Source of the DNA: Zymoseptoria tritici IPO323
Taxonomy: Eukaryota; Ascomycota; Dothideomycetes; Mycosphaerellales; Mycosphaerellaceae
Assembly (NCBI RefSeq): GCF_000219625.1
Contig: NC_018217.1
Location: 3,286,001-3,350,000, forward strand
Length of the DNA: 64,000 nt
Reading direction: 5' to 3'
The position numbers and the translations under genes are program-made. How positions within the stretch are numbered: the first letter of the stretch is position 1; every line of letters starts with the position of its first letter. This document shows, in pieces, positions 11,603 to 22,413 of this stretch. The notes beneath the pieces are model-generated. The model searched no databases, was not told the DNA's origin, and saw only the letters and a program-made list of their open reading frames with translations.

Positions 11603-11987
11603 ATGAACTTCTCCGTTCTCGCCACAACCCTCCTCCTCGCCATGGGCGTCTCCGCGAGGTATTGCCGCGATATATGCGCCCCCAACCAGGAGAGCCACGA
11701 CTGCAGCTGCGTAGGTCCTCCATAACTCACACTCCGACTCGTCCTCCACGATACAGGAACTGACCGGCTGCACAGTGCCGTGGGGTGATCACCTCCGATT
11801 GTCCACCTTGATTCGTCCTGTCGACGCCAACGACAGAAGTCACGACCATCTTTGCGTATGGCTTCCTCACTCCTCGCTTGGATCTTCAGAGACTGACCAG
11901 GCGAATAGTGCAAATTTCAAGGGGATCTGGAATCGCGAATGCATCTTTCTGGTGGGCTTCAGCTTGAGATCTGCGAGCCGGATTTGA
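11603..11987 (+). CDS. Small cysteine-containing secreted protein (effector-like candidate)
   Basis: A clear signal peptide (MNFSVLATTLLLAMGVSA) is followed by RYCRDICAPN and a DCSC motif, giving four cysteines within 16 residues. I place an intron at 11711-11756 (46 nt, GTAGGT...ATACAG, phase 0). It joins to a second exon ending at 11987, for 112 residues in all. Without splicing the product ends at 40 residues (stop by 11725). The second exon is less certain because it has only two more cysteines and no family resemblance. Small size, secretion signal and accessory location are what fungal effectors look like, but no effector family is recognised. The 5' leader is long and pyrimidine-rich. 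Confidence 0.5.
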
Positions 11988-12292
11988 ACGCACGCAGTGT
12001 AGCAGGGGGGCAAGAAGAGAGTTGCGAGGTTTCGAGAGCTGTTTCATATGGCGAACATCCTGTCGTCGTCGATGTGAAATTTCGACTGCTTGTATGTTGG
12101 ATATCTTTCGAGCTCGATGAATCCAAGTTGGCATTTGAGACAATTCCCCATCGTTGTGGTATGTGTGTCCCGCGGCTTTTCGACCAGGACGTGAAGTTCC
12201 GCATCTCTGCGGTCGTGCATTTCGACGGGACCGCCTGGCCCAGTGCGATCCGCGCCGAGAGCCGGGTGGTGGTCGTGTAGAGCCGGACAGGG
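11988..12292. other. Convergent intergenic region
   Basis: This lies between the stop codons of the small secreted protein gene and the hypothetical gene on the minus strand. I see nothing else in it. Confidence 0.4.
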
Positions 12293-13601
12293 CTACCTGC
12301 GTGCAGGAGTACCGAGACCCATGGGCGCGAAGGTGCACAATCCGTCGGCCAGGCAGTTCGGGTTCAACTTTTGAACGAAGAGACTTTGTGAAAGAGGAGG
12401 AAAAGGTACAAGAGTTGAGAAAGCCAGGACCGCAAGGGCACGCGATATTGAGCACACACTAGCTGACTTACAAGCTTGCACTTCTGCATGAAAACTCGCA
12501 AGATCATCTCCTCATCCAGCCTGCCACATGCCACTGTCCGCCACATGCCACTTTCCGCCACATACTCAATACACCACGGGAACGTCCCGCCCTTCGGTGG
12601 CGTTTCATACTCCCATCCCAGGCTGCCAGCGAACACATACTCGTACGTGGCCGTCAACACTGACCAAAAATTATGTCCCCACACAGGCTTGTTGCACTTG
12701 TCCGCGATCTTCGCAATCTCATCCATCACCCACGGTGTCGGTCCCGGGCGTGTCCAGCCCAGAATGATCGGGGGTATCCGCTGGGAATGATCGATGATGA
12801 ATCCGTGATGTGCGGTGTATGGATCGACGACTTTGGCTCTGTCGAGGTCGAAATAGTCACACAAGACATCGATGGCGTGGGGACCGGGCCCGGGGATTCC
12901 ACCGACGACTGGCCAGAAGCAGACGATCACGGCTCTCTGCTTCAGCTCGTTGCTCTGTCGGATTGTCTTGACTTCTTGGTCCATATGTTTGAAGGTACGA
13001 TCTAATCCGGCTCGGACAGCCCGCTTGAATGAGACTGCAAGACTATCGGGGATCTGCCAAGCGGTCATATGCCTGTTTTTGCCTGCATTGAGATCCCGTA
13101 TCGCACCGTCGATGTGAGCCGCGAAGAAACGCTTTTCGTCGATGGGGATGTACACTTTGAAGAAGTCAGCAGCTGTTGTACTGGCGGAGCCTTGGATTGA
13201 ATGGCCATGGGCCGAGTTTGTGAACCCGACCAAGTCGGCGTCTTCCAGCCTGCCAACTCACCTCCAACACACGTCGAACAGCCGGTCGTGCAGATACTTG
13301 TCACATTGTCTGATGCTGAGTTCTTTCCGGCGAGATCCATTGGGATTCTGAAAATGCCTCCCCTGCCTTGCGGCATGTAATGACAACGCTTCCCATTCCT
13401 CGACCGCTGGCCGCGGTTGAGATTCTGGAGGAATGAAGCCATCGAGAAGTCCGGAATGTTGCTGCTGAGTTTGACACTGCCGCTGTCCATCGTTTGTGCG
13501 AGGAAGGGACCATCAAAAGAGCCTCTGCTCGTTGCCGAAGTAGTTGCTGCGCTGTTGTTTGCTCCACCACTATCGAGACAATGAAACCACAGCCAAAACA
13601 T
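12293..13601 (-). CDS. Hypothetical protein, no family recognised
   Basis: Three exons are read: 13262-13601, 12472-13190 and 12293-12367. The introns are 71 nt (phase 1) and 104 nt (phase 0), both with good GT-AG borders, and the joined frame is open throughout (about 377 residues). The N-terminal third is low in complexity (Ser/Thr/Gly/Asn). The middle is globular and Trp-rich, with landmarks VIVCFWPVVGGIPGPGP, HGFIIDHSQRIPPIILGW and GHNFWSVLTATYEYVF. The C-terminus has several cysteines. I do not recognise a domain and assign no function. The ATG at 13601 is the first plausible start, but an upstream exon cannot be excluded. The Zn2Cys6 gene ends 132 bp upstream on the same strand. Confidence 0.6.
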
Positions 13602-13733
13602 TCTGACCAAATATGGTCTCTGGCTGGAGTGTGTCCTTCTTCTCGCTTGCTTCAGCAATCATGGAACAAGCCAGCGCTGCGTCGAATCCAGTAGCCTCGT
13701 GAGAGGAGAACAGTGGTCCATGATCCCGTACCG

Positions 13734-16223
13734 CTAGAACGTGCTCCATTCTCCTCCCAAGCTGGGCCAATCCATATTCTTCGCCCATTCGCAAAGATCA
13801 AAGCTATCCAAATCGCCGCCATTGAATAGTGTCACATCGGTTACGTCCATCGCCATCGGGTCGGCGAATAGCGGGCATGTTTGTGAAGCGGCCAATTGAG
13901 GCTCGGCAATACTGGTGGTCGTAGGCGTTGAGATCGTGTTGACAGAGGCCGACGATGCAGGAGCAGCGTCCAAGATCTCATCAACGGTGCGAGATAGCGC
14001 CTTTGCGGCCTCGATGGAGATGATGTAGTTTGCCTCGCCAGGACTGATGGAGTTCTCCAGCAGGGAGACCATGACCGACAAGTCTCGGATGAGCTTGGAT
14101 CTTTTGACATATTGTGGCAGGGGCTGGTTCTTCTGCAATGCCGTCGCGAGTACAACGGCCGCTGGGAAGCCGTAGAGGAGGTTCTATGTCCGTCAGCAAG
14201 GAGCGAATGTTTGAGGAACGAAATGTCTGCTTGCCTGGTAGGAGATATCTCTACGGGCGTACGCTCTGTCGAGTGCTGCGCCTTGCTGGCGTATGGCCGT
14301 CACGATAGCCGCCGCTATCGTCAGGAGTTCAAGATTGGCCTCTGAGTCAATTTGGACGAGCATCTGATGCAATTGCATGTCGAGCTGCATGAAAGTCAAG
14401 TAAACGGTGGTCAACAAGAGACACTTCTGGGTTTCCATTCCGCTCCTCCAGGAGTCGTCCGTGTATTTCAGATGTTCCGGAAGAGTTGCCCAGAATTGAC
14501 GACATTTTCGCGAGATGTTTCTGAAGCAAGGTTGCGGTCAATGCCAATTGATACAAATGGTTCACCATTCCACTCACTGTAACTCAGTCCTCTTGTCAAC
14601 CGTTACTCCTCGATAGGGCGCCTCGAGGTAGTCCTTTGACAGCGAAGTATGAAAGTCAGCAGGCATGTTGGTCGTTCGTAGAATTGCAAGGCTTCGAGAC
14701 ATGCTCTAGACCTCCTGTGCCTGGTTGCTTACTTCTCTGTAGTGACCAAGCATGGAACGAACACGGATCCATGTTGTGCTTGTGATGCGTTTCTGTGCGT
14801 TCCAGCCGTCTTCGAGCCTTGCGCAAGCTTGATCCAATCCTTCGATCGATCCAAGCAGTTCCTCGTCACTCAAATCGAGAGGAAGTGGGGTCGTGGTGTA
14901 ATGCTTCGAGATCCTCGGCGGACGATTGAACAGAGTGCTGATGAACTTATCGAACTGGTACGCATAGTGATACGTTCGCCGACGGGTCTCTGCCAGGAAT
15001 GGTGGAACGTCTGCCGAGTTGAAGGACTCGCGATGAATGCCCAGAGCATACAAATCCGTTGTCACCTCGCTCCAACCCCTATATACGACCGGATCTCCAC
15101 GACAACTTAGCAATGGAAAATTTCTGCCTAGAAGTGGATACTCACGAGTCTCGCCGTAAAAAGAGAGCTGGAGGCGAAAGCTCTCATAAGATGCCCACAT
15201 CTACACCGTCAACGGAGTCAGTGTTGTCATCTCAATCGTCTGACAGCAGTTGAGAGCGCGCATACCAGTACATCATTCATTTCCGGTCCAATATCTCGAG
15301 CCAGGCTGACACAAAACGCAGCATTGCGCAGTAAAGCCGTGACCAATTCTTCTTTGTTCCTCTCATCACTTTTGCGGCCCATCAGGTCAGTCCGAGCTGC
15401 CAGTGAGTACACAAGCGCGATTGTTTCAAGTCTGAGATTAGCGTCCGTATAGATTGCAATGAACTCCACGACAGTACAACTTGAGCTGATCGAAAACTTG
15501 GATGCCGTCGAGGATAGGATCTGACATGCCAGAGGAGTTAATACAGACGGGTTGCCGTCGACTTCGTCCCAAGAGATACCGGAGATCGTATCCCGCAATG
15601 AAACGGCAGCTTCGACGAAGAGTGGACCGGGAATGTAGCAAGCCTGGCTCAATTTGCTGTACAAAGCGAGCATTTCTATCATTCTGTCGAGATGCCGAAG
15701 ACTCTTGAGAGAACGTCCACGACTGCTGAAATCGTCTCCTCGCTCGCTAGGTGGTCCTGCGCGTCGTAGCTGCGGAACGCGGCGCAGAGGTTCGATAGAG
15801 ATCGCACAACTCCGTTGTCGATGACCGCATTGTCTTGGACGGGTGCAGCAACGCCGTAGGAAACTGCAGAGGCCTGCGATGGGCCAATGACCGTAGACAC
15901 ATTGACACCGTGCGTTAAAGCGTCAGCAGAGGACCTGCGAGCCTTCGTGAGTGGAGCGGGATGGTAGAAGCATGAGGACGCCTTTTGCCGATATAGACAT
16001 CTCTTGCACACTGGACGCTCGTTGTCGCATTTGATCTGGAAATTGCACGTATTAGTCTTGGACTCCATCTCGTAGTGTCGATGCAAACTATTGGCAGAGT
16101 CCGAATGACAGTCTCGGATCTGGTTGCTCCGGTCAGTCTTACCTTGGCTTTCCGACAAGGCTCGCAAGCGGGAAACCTGCCGTTGCGTCGTCGCGCGGCG
16201 GCGGACAAAGGCTCTGCTGGCAT
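13734..16223 (-). pseudogene. Zn2Cys6 transcription factor with fungal TF domain, carrying a 2-bp frame slip
   Basis: Seven exons are readable: 16143-16223, 15266-16035, 15146-15200, 15094 down to 14733, 14633 down to 14578, 14520 down to 14235, and 14183 down to 13734. Splicing exon 1 to 2 completes the binuclear zinc cluster CEPCRKAKIKCDNERPVCKRC plus a final Cys, which binds DNA in the nucleus. Later exons give the fungal-specific TF middle homology region (GIHRES, FLAETRRRTYHYAYQFDK, NRPPRIS, DLSDEELLGS). The sixth intron (14184-14234) starts with GC instead of GT. Within exon 2 the frame breaks. Removing one TC unit from the TCTCTC run at 15707-15712 restores VVDVLKSLRHLDRMIEML, so a 2-bp slip is the simplest explanation. 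The unspliced alternative stops at 15679. It could also be a sequencing error. Confidence 0.75.
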
Positions 16224-17582
16224 GATCGGGGTTTCTCAATAGCTGGAAACTGTCAGTTCCGACTGGACATGGGTCAGCGATGACAATAAAGCAAGATGGC
16301 GGAATGGAAGGATGAGGACCGGAGCTCCTCGGACTAAACTGGTCACGTGAGCGGAGTAAATATCGGAACTCAATCGGAGTCGAGCTCGGCATGCCACCGT
16401 CATGGCCACCTTCATGGCTGTCCGGTAATTTCGTGAACAGTCGTGGAGCAGCGACATAAGAGGCCAGTGATCCAGTGCTGTCGACACGGATCGGACAAGC
16501 CACCTTCCATTCTTGCAATACTCGCCGGCATGACTTGGTCAACTTGCTTCTCCAAGATACCTCCCCTCAAATCATCTCACGGTCGCTCAACGCATTCGGG
16601 ATGAAGCGTCTGCGAACGATTCGTCGACTTTGAGTGTGGAAAGCAAGCAAGCGCATGGATTGATGGATGGAAAGAGAGCCACCGTCGAAGAAGCAAATTC
16701 TGGACCCGGGTTTCCCATTAGTGCGACGAAACTGGGGCTATATCTCGTGGCCATGAAATGGTGAGTCTCAGCTTTGATCAGTTGTCCTGCGCTCGAAGCA
16801 GCATGCTGACAGCGATCCGCAGATACCAGCACAGCTCGCAGTCTGCAAGACAGCCACCTCAGTCGCTCACGCAGGCGGAGGTGACTCGAGATTGGCGGAA
16901 TATGCTGTTCGTTCTCCGCGAGACGAGGCGTGGTGCAGGAGAGTGATCGAGCGACGGGAGAAACCAGTCGGCCGGCAATGTGGGCAGCGCTCGGAATTTC
17001 GGAGAATGATACTCTGGACTTGCACTTTCTTCCCATCCGCATCATGGACTGATCCGATCCGATCGCGGACGTGGTAGCCTGGGGTCGTTGACTCCGCTCA
17101 CAACGGAACATCTGCTGGCTCTCCGACAGTTTTGCGGACGCATCAGCGAGGGAATAGAGTACCGAGCAGAGCAAATGTCCAGAGCGAGCAGCTTCTAGTC
17201 CGCCCTCGACTTGCATACTTGCATACGCGGACAAAGCGCGTTTAGTTCTGCTTCGAATCGAGTCTCGTGGAGATGGACGACTGAGGTGCATTTCAAGGAA
17301 GAAGGTGTACTACTCCAAGGTACATCGCTGTCAAACCAAGAACGGAAAGCCCAGCGCCAATTCGCTGACTAACCACGCGGACCCCAGTCCGGATAAACGC
17401 CGGTGTCATGTTTCACACCTCGCTCGCCTGTCACTTTTGACAGGACGACATCATCCCGCGAATCTCTTTGTTCGCGTTTCGCCCATTCACACGCGAAATC
17501 CATGTCTATTTCGAGTTCCTTGTGCAGGGATCGACTTGGTAATGTTCGTGACGTCGTGATTTACGAACGATTTGGTGAGTGC
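16224..17582. other. Intergenic region left of the transposon
   Basis: This is about 1.36 kb upstream of the Zn2Cys6 gene, so it includes its promoter. A 234-codon minus-strand frame (16587-17291) has Ser/Arg-rich composition with no domain, and I do not call it. Nothing else is supported. Confidence 0.45.
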
Positions 17583-17594
17583 GTGAGTGATTAT
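17583..17594. repeat. Candidate target-site duplication, left copy
   Basis: The 12-bp sequence GTGAGTGATTAT occurs here and again at 20889-20900, exactly bracketing the TpA-rich element. hAT elements normally duplicate 8 bp, so either only part of this is the duplication or the match is partly chance. Confidence 0.4.
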
Positions 17595-17929
17595 AGATAT
17601 CGTTCGCCAAGACTGGTTAGTCACCTGCCTAATTAGGAAGGTGCAGAGATTTCAAAACGCGGGGAAAAAACTGAAGGAGTTTCCTAGCCTCTGATTAGCT
17701 AGTGATATTATGCTCTCAATCGATTCTTTGAAAACCGTGCGAGTCGTTTGCGCAAGTAACAGATATCCGCACAGCGTAATAAGAGCTGTCTCTCTTCGAA
17801 TTTGATCCCTTATCTGTTTACCAACATTCCAGCTTATTCCTTATTATTACTTGCCTCGTTTATTTTAGCGATAACTACCTTATCCTTGCTAAGCTCGAGG
17901 AAGTCCGTAATAGTCTGCTAGATGTTGCG

Positions 17930-19852
17930 CTATGCTATAGGATCGTGCGGTTTATCTAAGTCCTTTAGGAAGTTTAGCAGCTTATTGTGCGTCTTAGTTA
18001 TCTCTTTAAACTTATGCTGTTGCTCTATTGTAGTTCCTACTCTTAACGCGTAATCCAGCCCTCTCTTCCTCTTCCTGCTCTTAACGGTGCCCTTAAGGCG
18101 TGTGTTGTGCTGTCGCTGCACGCGGCTGTTAAAGTAGATTGTAAGGAGTCGGTCGAGCTGCAGCGGTGTGAGTCGGTTGCGAAGGCGCGTGTAAAGGAGT
18201 CGAAGGGCGCTAAAGGTGCGCTCGGCGGTAGTAGTGTTAGCTCGAGCCTTCGTAAGGCGGATAGCGTAAGTAGCGAGCAATAGAGCGACGCATATGCGAT
18301 TAGTCCAGAAGTCGAGCATGTTGTGCTTCTAGCATTCGTCGTCGGCATCGAAGATACTATCTCTGCGCTAGAAGGCGAAGTAGTCGGTCTGAATCGTAAG
18401 CCTGTCTTCTTTAGTGCAGACAGAGCGCTTTAGTGCATTTAGCACGCGATATTGTGTGCCCTTCTCTTTCTCTAGATCATCCTTAATGTCCTTGCGCGCG
18501 CGCTGTAGATCGAGCCTGTACGCGGCGAAGTGCTCGTCGACGAGTTAACGAGTCTGCCGCTCTTTAATGCCGGTAATAGTAGTCTTGCTCTTGCGCGACT
18601 GCTAAATCTAAGTGTCGCTATAGATAACTGACTTAAGCGGCGCGGTTATTATCTTCTCCTGGCTTATTAGTGTCGCCTTAATTATATCCTATCGTAGCAC
18701 TACCTTCTCTATTGTAGCATCGTCTAGCTGCGCGGCCACGACCTGACCGTGAATTAGCTTTATAATCTCGATAACCTCGTCTACGTTGTACTAGTATTCG
18801 CGGCTGTTAATAATGTTCTTTAGCTCGTCCTTTAGCGTATACTAAGGATTATCCGCTAGAGCGATAAGGGCATGCCTAGAGCGCTTTAGTAAGGTAAAGA
18901 GGTTAAGGATAGATACCTATCGAGTGTCGCCGCCGAGTAGAATAGTATAGATTCTGCCGTAATTAATACGCCGCTGGTAATGCCGGAGCAACACCCTTAT
19001 CGCCTTCTTGTGCGAGAAGCTAGTAGCTAAGGCTTGTAAGGCCTTGTAGACTGCCTCGAAGAATAGCAGCTTAAAGATGTTACGGATTAGCAGGTTCACG
19101 CTGTAAGCATTATACGGCACGCAGATAACATAAGACATCTCTGCATTACGCCTAATTATGTCGAAGATGGCTAACTACGTGTTGCACGTGTCGAATACGA
19201 TAGAGCTAAGTTTAGCCAGGCTGCCGCCGCAGAGGTCTTTAAGGAAGTCCTTAAGCTATATAAACTCGGCCTCTGCGGTCTCGTTAGTGTCGCTTATGGC
19301 AAACGTGCCGACGGTGTAGTAGCCTATTAAATCCATATATAATACGGTTGTTACGCCGTCCTTGTTACTATCTATACTTCTATCGACCTGTATGTCTACG
19401 CTCTTGCTTAAGGCTATCCTGCGTCTTACTTTATTTAAGATGCTGTTGTAGGCTTCGTCGAGCAGAACGGTGCGTAGCTGCTTCTCGTGTAGAGGGTCGT
19501 AGTTCGGTCGGAGGGCATGCAGGAACTCGAGGACGGCCGGATACTAAAAGAACGTAAACGGAAGGTTGGCCTTATAGACTATAGCCGCTGCTAACTGCTC
19601 GAGTGTCTTGCCGGTCGCAGCGTCCACTAGCGAGCTGCTAAATAGAATAGTGCCTTAGCCGGTAGTTATTGCAGCACTATTTGCATCCTTTCCCTTGCGC
19701 TAAGCACACGAATCGTAGTAAGTAGTCGCGCGCTTTTTGTCGTATACGAAGTTGTAATAGCAGTGCTTACATATTGCTAATAGCTTCTCTTTACCTAGCC
19801 TTAGTGTTAATACAAAATAGATAGTAGATAGGGCTGCGGTCTGAGGAGGCAT
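17930..19852 (-). pseudogene. hAT transposase relic with zinc finger and hATC dimerisation domain
   Basis: From ATG 19852 to the stop at 17930 a single phase can be followed for 641 codons without any frameshift. It is interrupted by 14 stop codons (12 TAG, 2 TAA, no TGA by my reading). The N-terminus has a BED-like zinc-finger start (LLAICKHCYYNFVYDKK). The C-terminus carries the hAT dimerisation motif NTTTAERTFSALRLLYTRLR. Almost every place where Trp would fit by context is a TAG (for example DTR*VSIL and NP*YTL); only one Trp codon remains. At least 15 Gln codons survive. The element cannot make an active transposase as it stands. Confidence 0.85.
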
Positions 19853-20167
19853 TATTGTTAGTGTTGTTAATAAAGGAGAGAACTCGATCTAGCAACTTCA
19901 GCTTGTAAATCCTCGCTAAGCTTAGATCCTCGAATGTTAACATCGACTTTATAGGTCTATAACATAAGAAGTCCTGTATAGATTTTGTTTATTCTAATTT
20001 TATATAAAAGGTGTAGTTCGGCGCTTTCTAAATTAGTCTTAGTTTTGTAGATGTGCTAAGGTTTAATTATGTTGCGGTGTTGTAAAGTTTTAACTAAACT
20101 TAGAAGATACAAAAAAGCTTAAGCTTTATTTAGCTGCTCCGGAACAACAGCTTCTCTACAACTAGAA

Positions 20168-20296
20168 ACTGCGATAGTTGTTGCATCTAGAGAGATATAA
20201 GGCTAATTCTTTTCCTGCTAATATGCACGTATTTAGGGCTATAATCTAATTAAAAAAGTATACAGATATCTCTCCAGATGCAACTTCTAACACAGT
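20168..20296. repeat. 31-bp inverted repeat (MITE-like or hairpin) inside the hAT relic
   Basis: The arms at 20168-20198 and 20266-20296 match at about 26 of 31 positions. The inner 19 bp (GTTGCATCT-x-GAGAGATAT) have one mismatch. The 67-bp spacer is AT-rich. It could be a nested miniature element or a subterminal hairpin of the transposon. Confidence 0.65.
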
Positions 20297-20888
20297 ACTT
20301 ATAGCTCTTAAATCTGTAGGGTTAGGGTTGTTAACAAAATTTACGACTTTTTTACCCTAGATCCAAATCTACGCAGCCGTGCTAGAATATGCAGTTTCTT
20401 AAATGTTTATAAACGGTCGAAGGTGGAATTCCAGTAGAGATATTGCTTAGCACAGCCTAGGTTGTACTAATACTACCTGCCTAAAGTAGTTTAGGTCGGG
20501 CTGGCTTTTTAGCTCCGGCTTAATACCGAGGAAATTCTATGTCGACGGTAAAATTCCGGAAAAGGTGGAACTAATTCTTATACCGGATAGGCGAACTTTT
20601 AAGCACGGCGGAGCTTTCTACTGCTAAACGCATAGAAATCGCGCTAGTCTTCAAACTTCCACCGAATCTACTAGCAACACTATTACTACTTCAACAACTA
20701 ACAACTCTCTTAGTTTCCGCCCTATTACTACGAAACCGACACTATTAAAAAGCACACGCCGAGCTCGTTACGCACATACCAATTTTTTTTCGCCTACGGC
20801 GCGCTAGCCTCCGGCGGATATACACTAAAAAGCACCAAATCGTTACGAACATTACGAACATCACACACCAAAAACACGCCAAGGAACG

Positions 20889-20900
20889 GTGAGTGATTAT
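20889..20900. repeat. Candidate target-site duplication, right copy
   Basis: This is the second copy of GTGAGTGATTAT, identical to 17583-17594. It overlaps a palindrome, GATTATCAC-GTGC-GTGATAATC (20895-20916), with perfect 9-bp arms around a CACGTG core. Confidence 0.4.
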
Positions 20901-21236
20901 CACGTGCGTGATAATCGTTAATTACGCACCAGAGTCGATCCCTGTCCTTGTGCTAAACACCCGCGACAATGCGCTCGCCTATCACGAGGCGGCCAACAAA
21001 GAGGTCCAAGTGTTCAGCCGTTGGCTTCTCCTACATCATTCACCACGACAACTCGCTTCCATTCCTCCCCTGGTAGAATTCACGTCCCTGTCTCATACAC
21101 TAGCTAACGGCCCAGTTTCTTATTCTTTCCCTTCCTTCTTTAAACATCATCTTCCACTGTGATACACTCTGCTTGCTGGCAAGCCATTGAATCACACGAC
21201 AGCACATATCACGAACCGACCACGACAAACCTCCGC
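20901..21236. other. Promoter region of the SUR7-like gene
   Basis: This is about 340 bp between the transposon border and the start codon. It includes the right half of the CACGTG palindrome and a pyrimidine-rich leader. No gene is seen. Confidence 0.45.
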
Positions 21237-22413
21237 ATGGCGCGCAATTTCCAGCTCTTCGCAATAATACCGGTCCTGGTGATCGCGACGGCCACGGTCC
21301 TCGCATTCCTCTGCGTCTTCGCGGGAAATAAGCCCGGTTTCATGGAGTCCTACTCCATCTTCACGCTCAACACGACCCGCCTTGGACAAAACGCCGTCGA
21401 GAAGGTGGACAATAAGATTGTGCGTCTTCGAGAATCCTGGTCCCTTCGAACAAGCTTGCTAACAATAATTTTAGCTTTCTTTCAACATCACGAAAGTCAT
21501 TACGAAGCGAGATGTGCCTGCGCCGGCGCAAGTGGTCGTGTTCGATGCTATGATCACACCACCACCGGAGCTGCAGGCACGACAACTCGGCGACTTCGTG
21601 AACGAGGTCAAGTCAAAAGCCGACGGTGCGCTCGATAATGTCGAGGGCGCGATTTCGAGCAAAGCATCCGAGGTGGGCGGCGCGATCGAATCGGGCGTGA
21701 ACTCAGTCGAAGGACTCGTCATTTCGAAGATAAATTCGGCGTTTATGTCTGTACAAACGGCAATGACAGACACCATCAACGACGCATACACCGACACAAT
21801 CGACGAACTGAACCTCAAAGGAGCCTACGCAGTCTACCTCCGCTCCACTTGCTCAGGCGAATACGTAACTCCCGACGGAAAGAACATCACAATTGGAGAA
21901 AGCGCATTCCCACCCAACGGCACCAAGATGGACGTCAACCGCTGCTCACAGCACTCCTCTCTGAATCCGCTCGGCCTCGTCCGCGTGCTTTTCTACATCG
22001 GCATCATCTTCGCCGGTCTGTCAGTCCTCCTCGGCATCTGGGCCACGTTCTGCTTCAGCCGCAAACTCGCAATCCTCAATGCAATCGTCGCTCTGCCAGC
22101 GCTCGGCTTTCTCGGCCTCGCCACAGTCGCAACCCACGGTTTCGCCGTCGCCGTGTCAAAGATCCTCAATCTGCTTACTGGTAAGCTGGGACTAGAGACA
22201 GATTACGGCGGTAAATGGATCGCCATGGCTTGGGCGATGACAATTCTAATACTGGTTGACATCGGGCTATGGACCATCCTGGCCCTTTTCGGCGACCACT
22301 TGCATACACCACGGAGGAACAAGACTGCCAAGGGCCTGCCCGAGCATGAAATGAAGGCGGTACACGGGAATGGTTCTCCTCCATCGGAGCGTTTCGACGG
22401 CAGCAGGTTCTGA
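21237..22413 (+). CDS. SUR7/PalI family four-span plasma-membrane protein
   Basis: Two exons (21237-21419 and 21475-22413) around a 55-nt intron with a GCTAAC branch point give 373 residues. The N-terminal hydrophobic helix (FQLFAIIPVLVIATATVLAF) is followed by a long extracellular loop with an NTT glycosylation site, a heptad-like Val/Ser/Ala stretch and a CSGEY motif. Three more membrane helices follow (LFYIGIIFAGLSVLLGIWA, LNAIVALPALGFLGLATVA, WAMTILILVDIGLWTILALF). This layout is that of SUR7/PalI proteins, which mark eisosome domains of the plasma membrane and affect endocytosis and wall integrity. The cytoplasmic tail is short and basic/acidic. The gene is intact although it begins only about 350 bp from the transposon relic. 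Confidence 0.85.

Larger units (their letters stand above)
17595..20888 (-). mobile_element. Degenerate hAT-family DNA transposon, RIP-like
   Basis: This ~3.3-kb stretch differs sharply from its flanks. It is rich in TA dinucleotides and poor in CA and TG, the pattern expected from repeat-induced point mutation (CpA to TpA). It contains a decayed hAT transposase on the minus strand (17930-19852) and about 1 kb of non-coding sequence on the transposase 5' side. Clear terminal inverted repeats are not visible; only a weak CGTTC match exists near the two ends. Boundaries are taken from the 12-bp direct repeats. Confidence 0.7.

Noticed and set aside
15679..15850. An intron explaining the frame change in the Zn2Cys6 gene
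   Set aside because: No GTRNGT-type donor exists in the 110 bp before the only plausible acceptor; the 2-bp slip fits exactly.
16587..17291. 234-codon minus-strand frame
   Set aside because: Low-complexity Ser/Arg composition, no domain, no splice signals, located in a promoter region.
17930..19852. Reassignment of TAG to Trp in this organism
   Set aside because: Other genes in the window end cleanly at TAG (for example the monooxygenase and peroxiredoxin), so TAG is a normal stop; mutation of the transposon is simpler.
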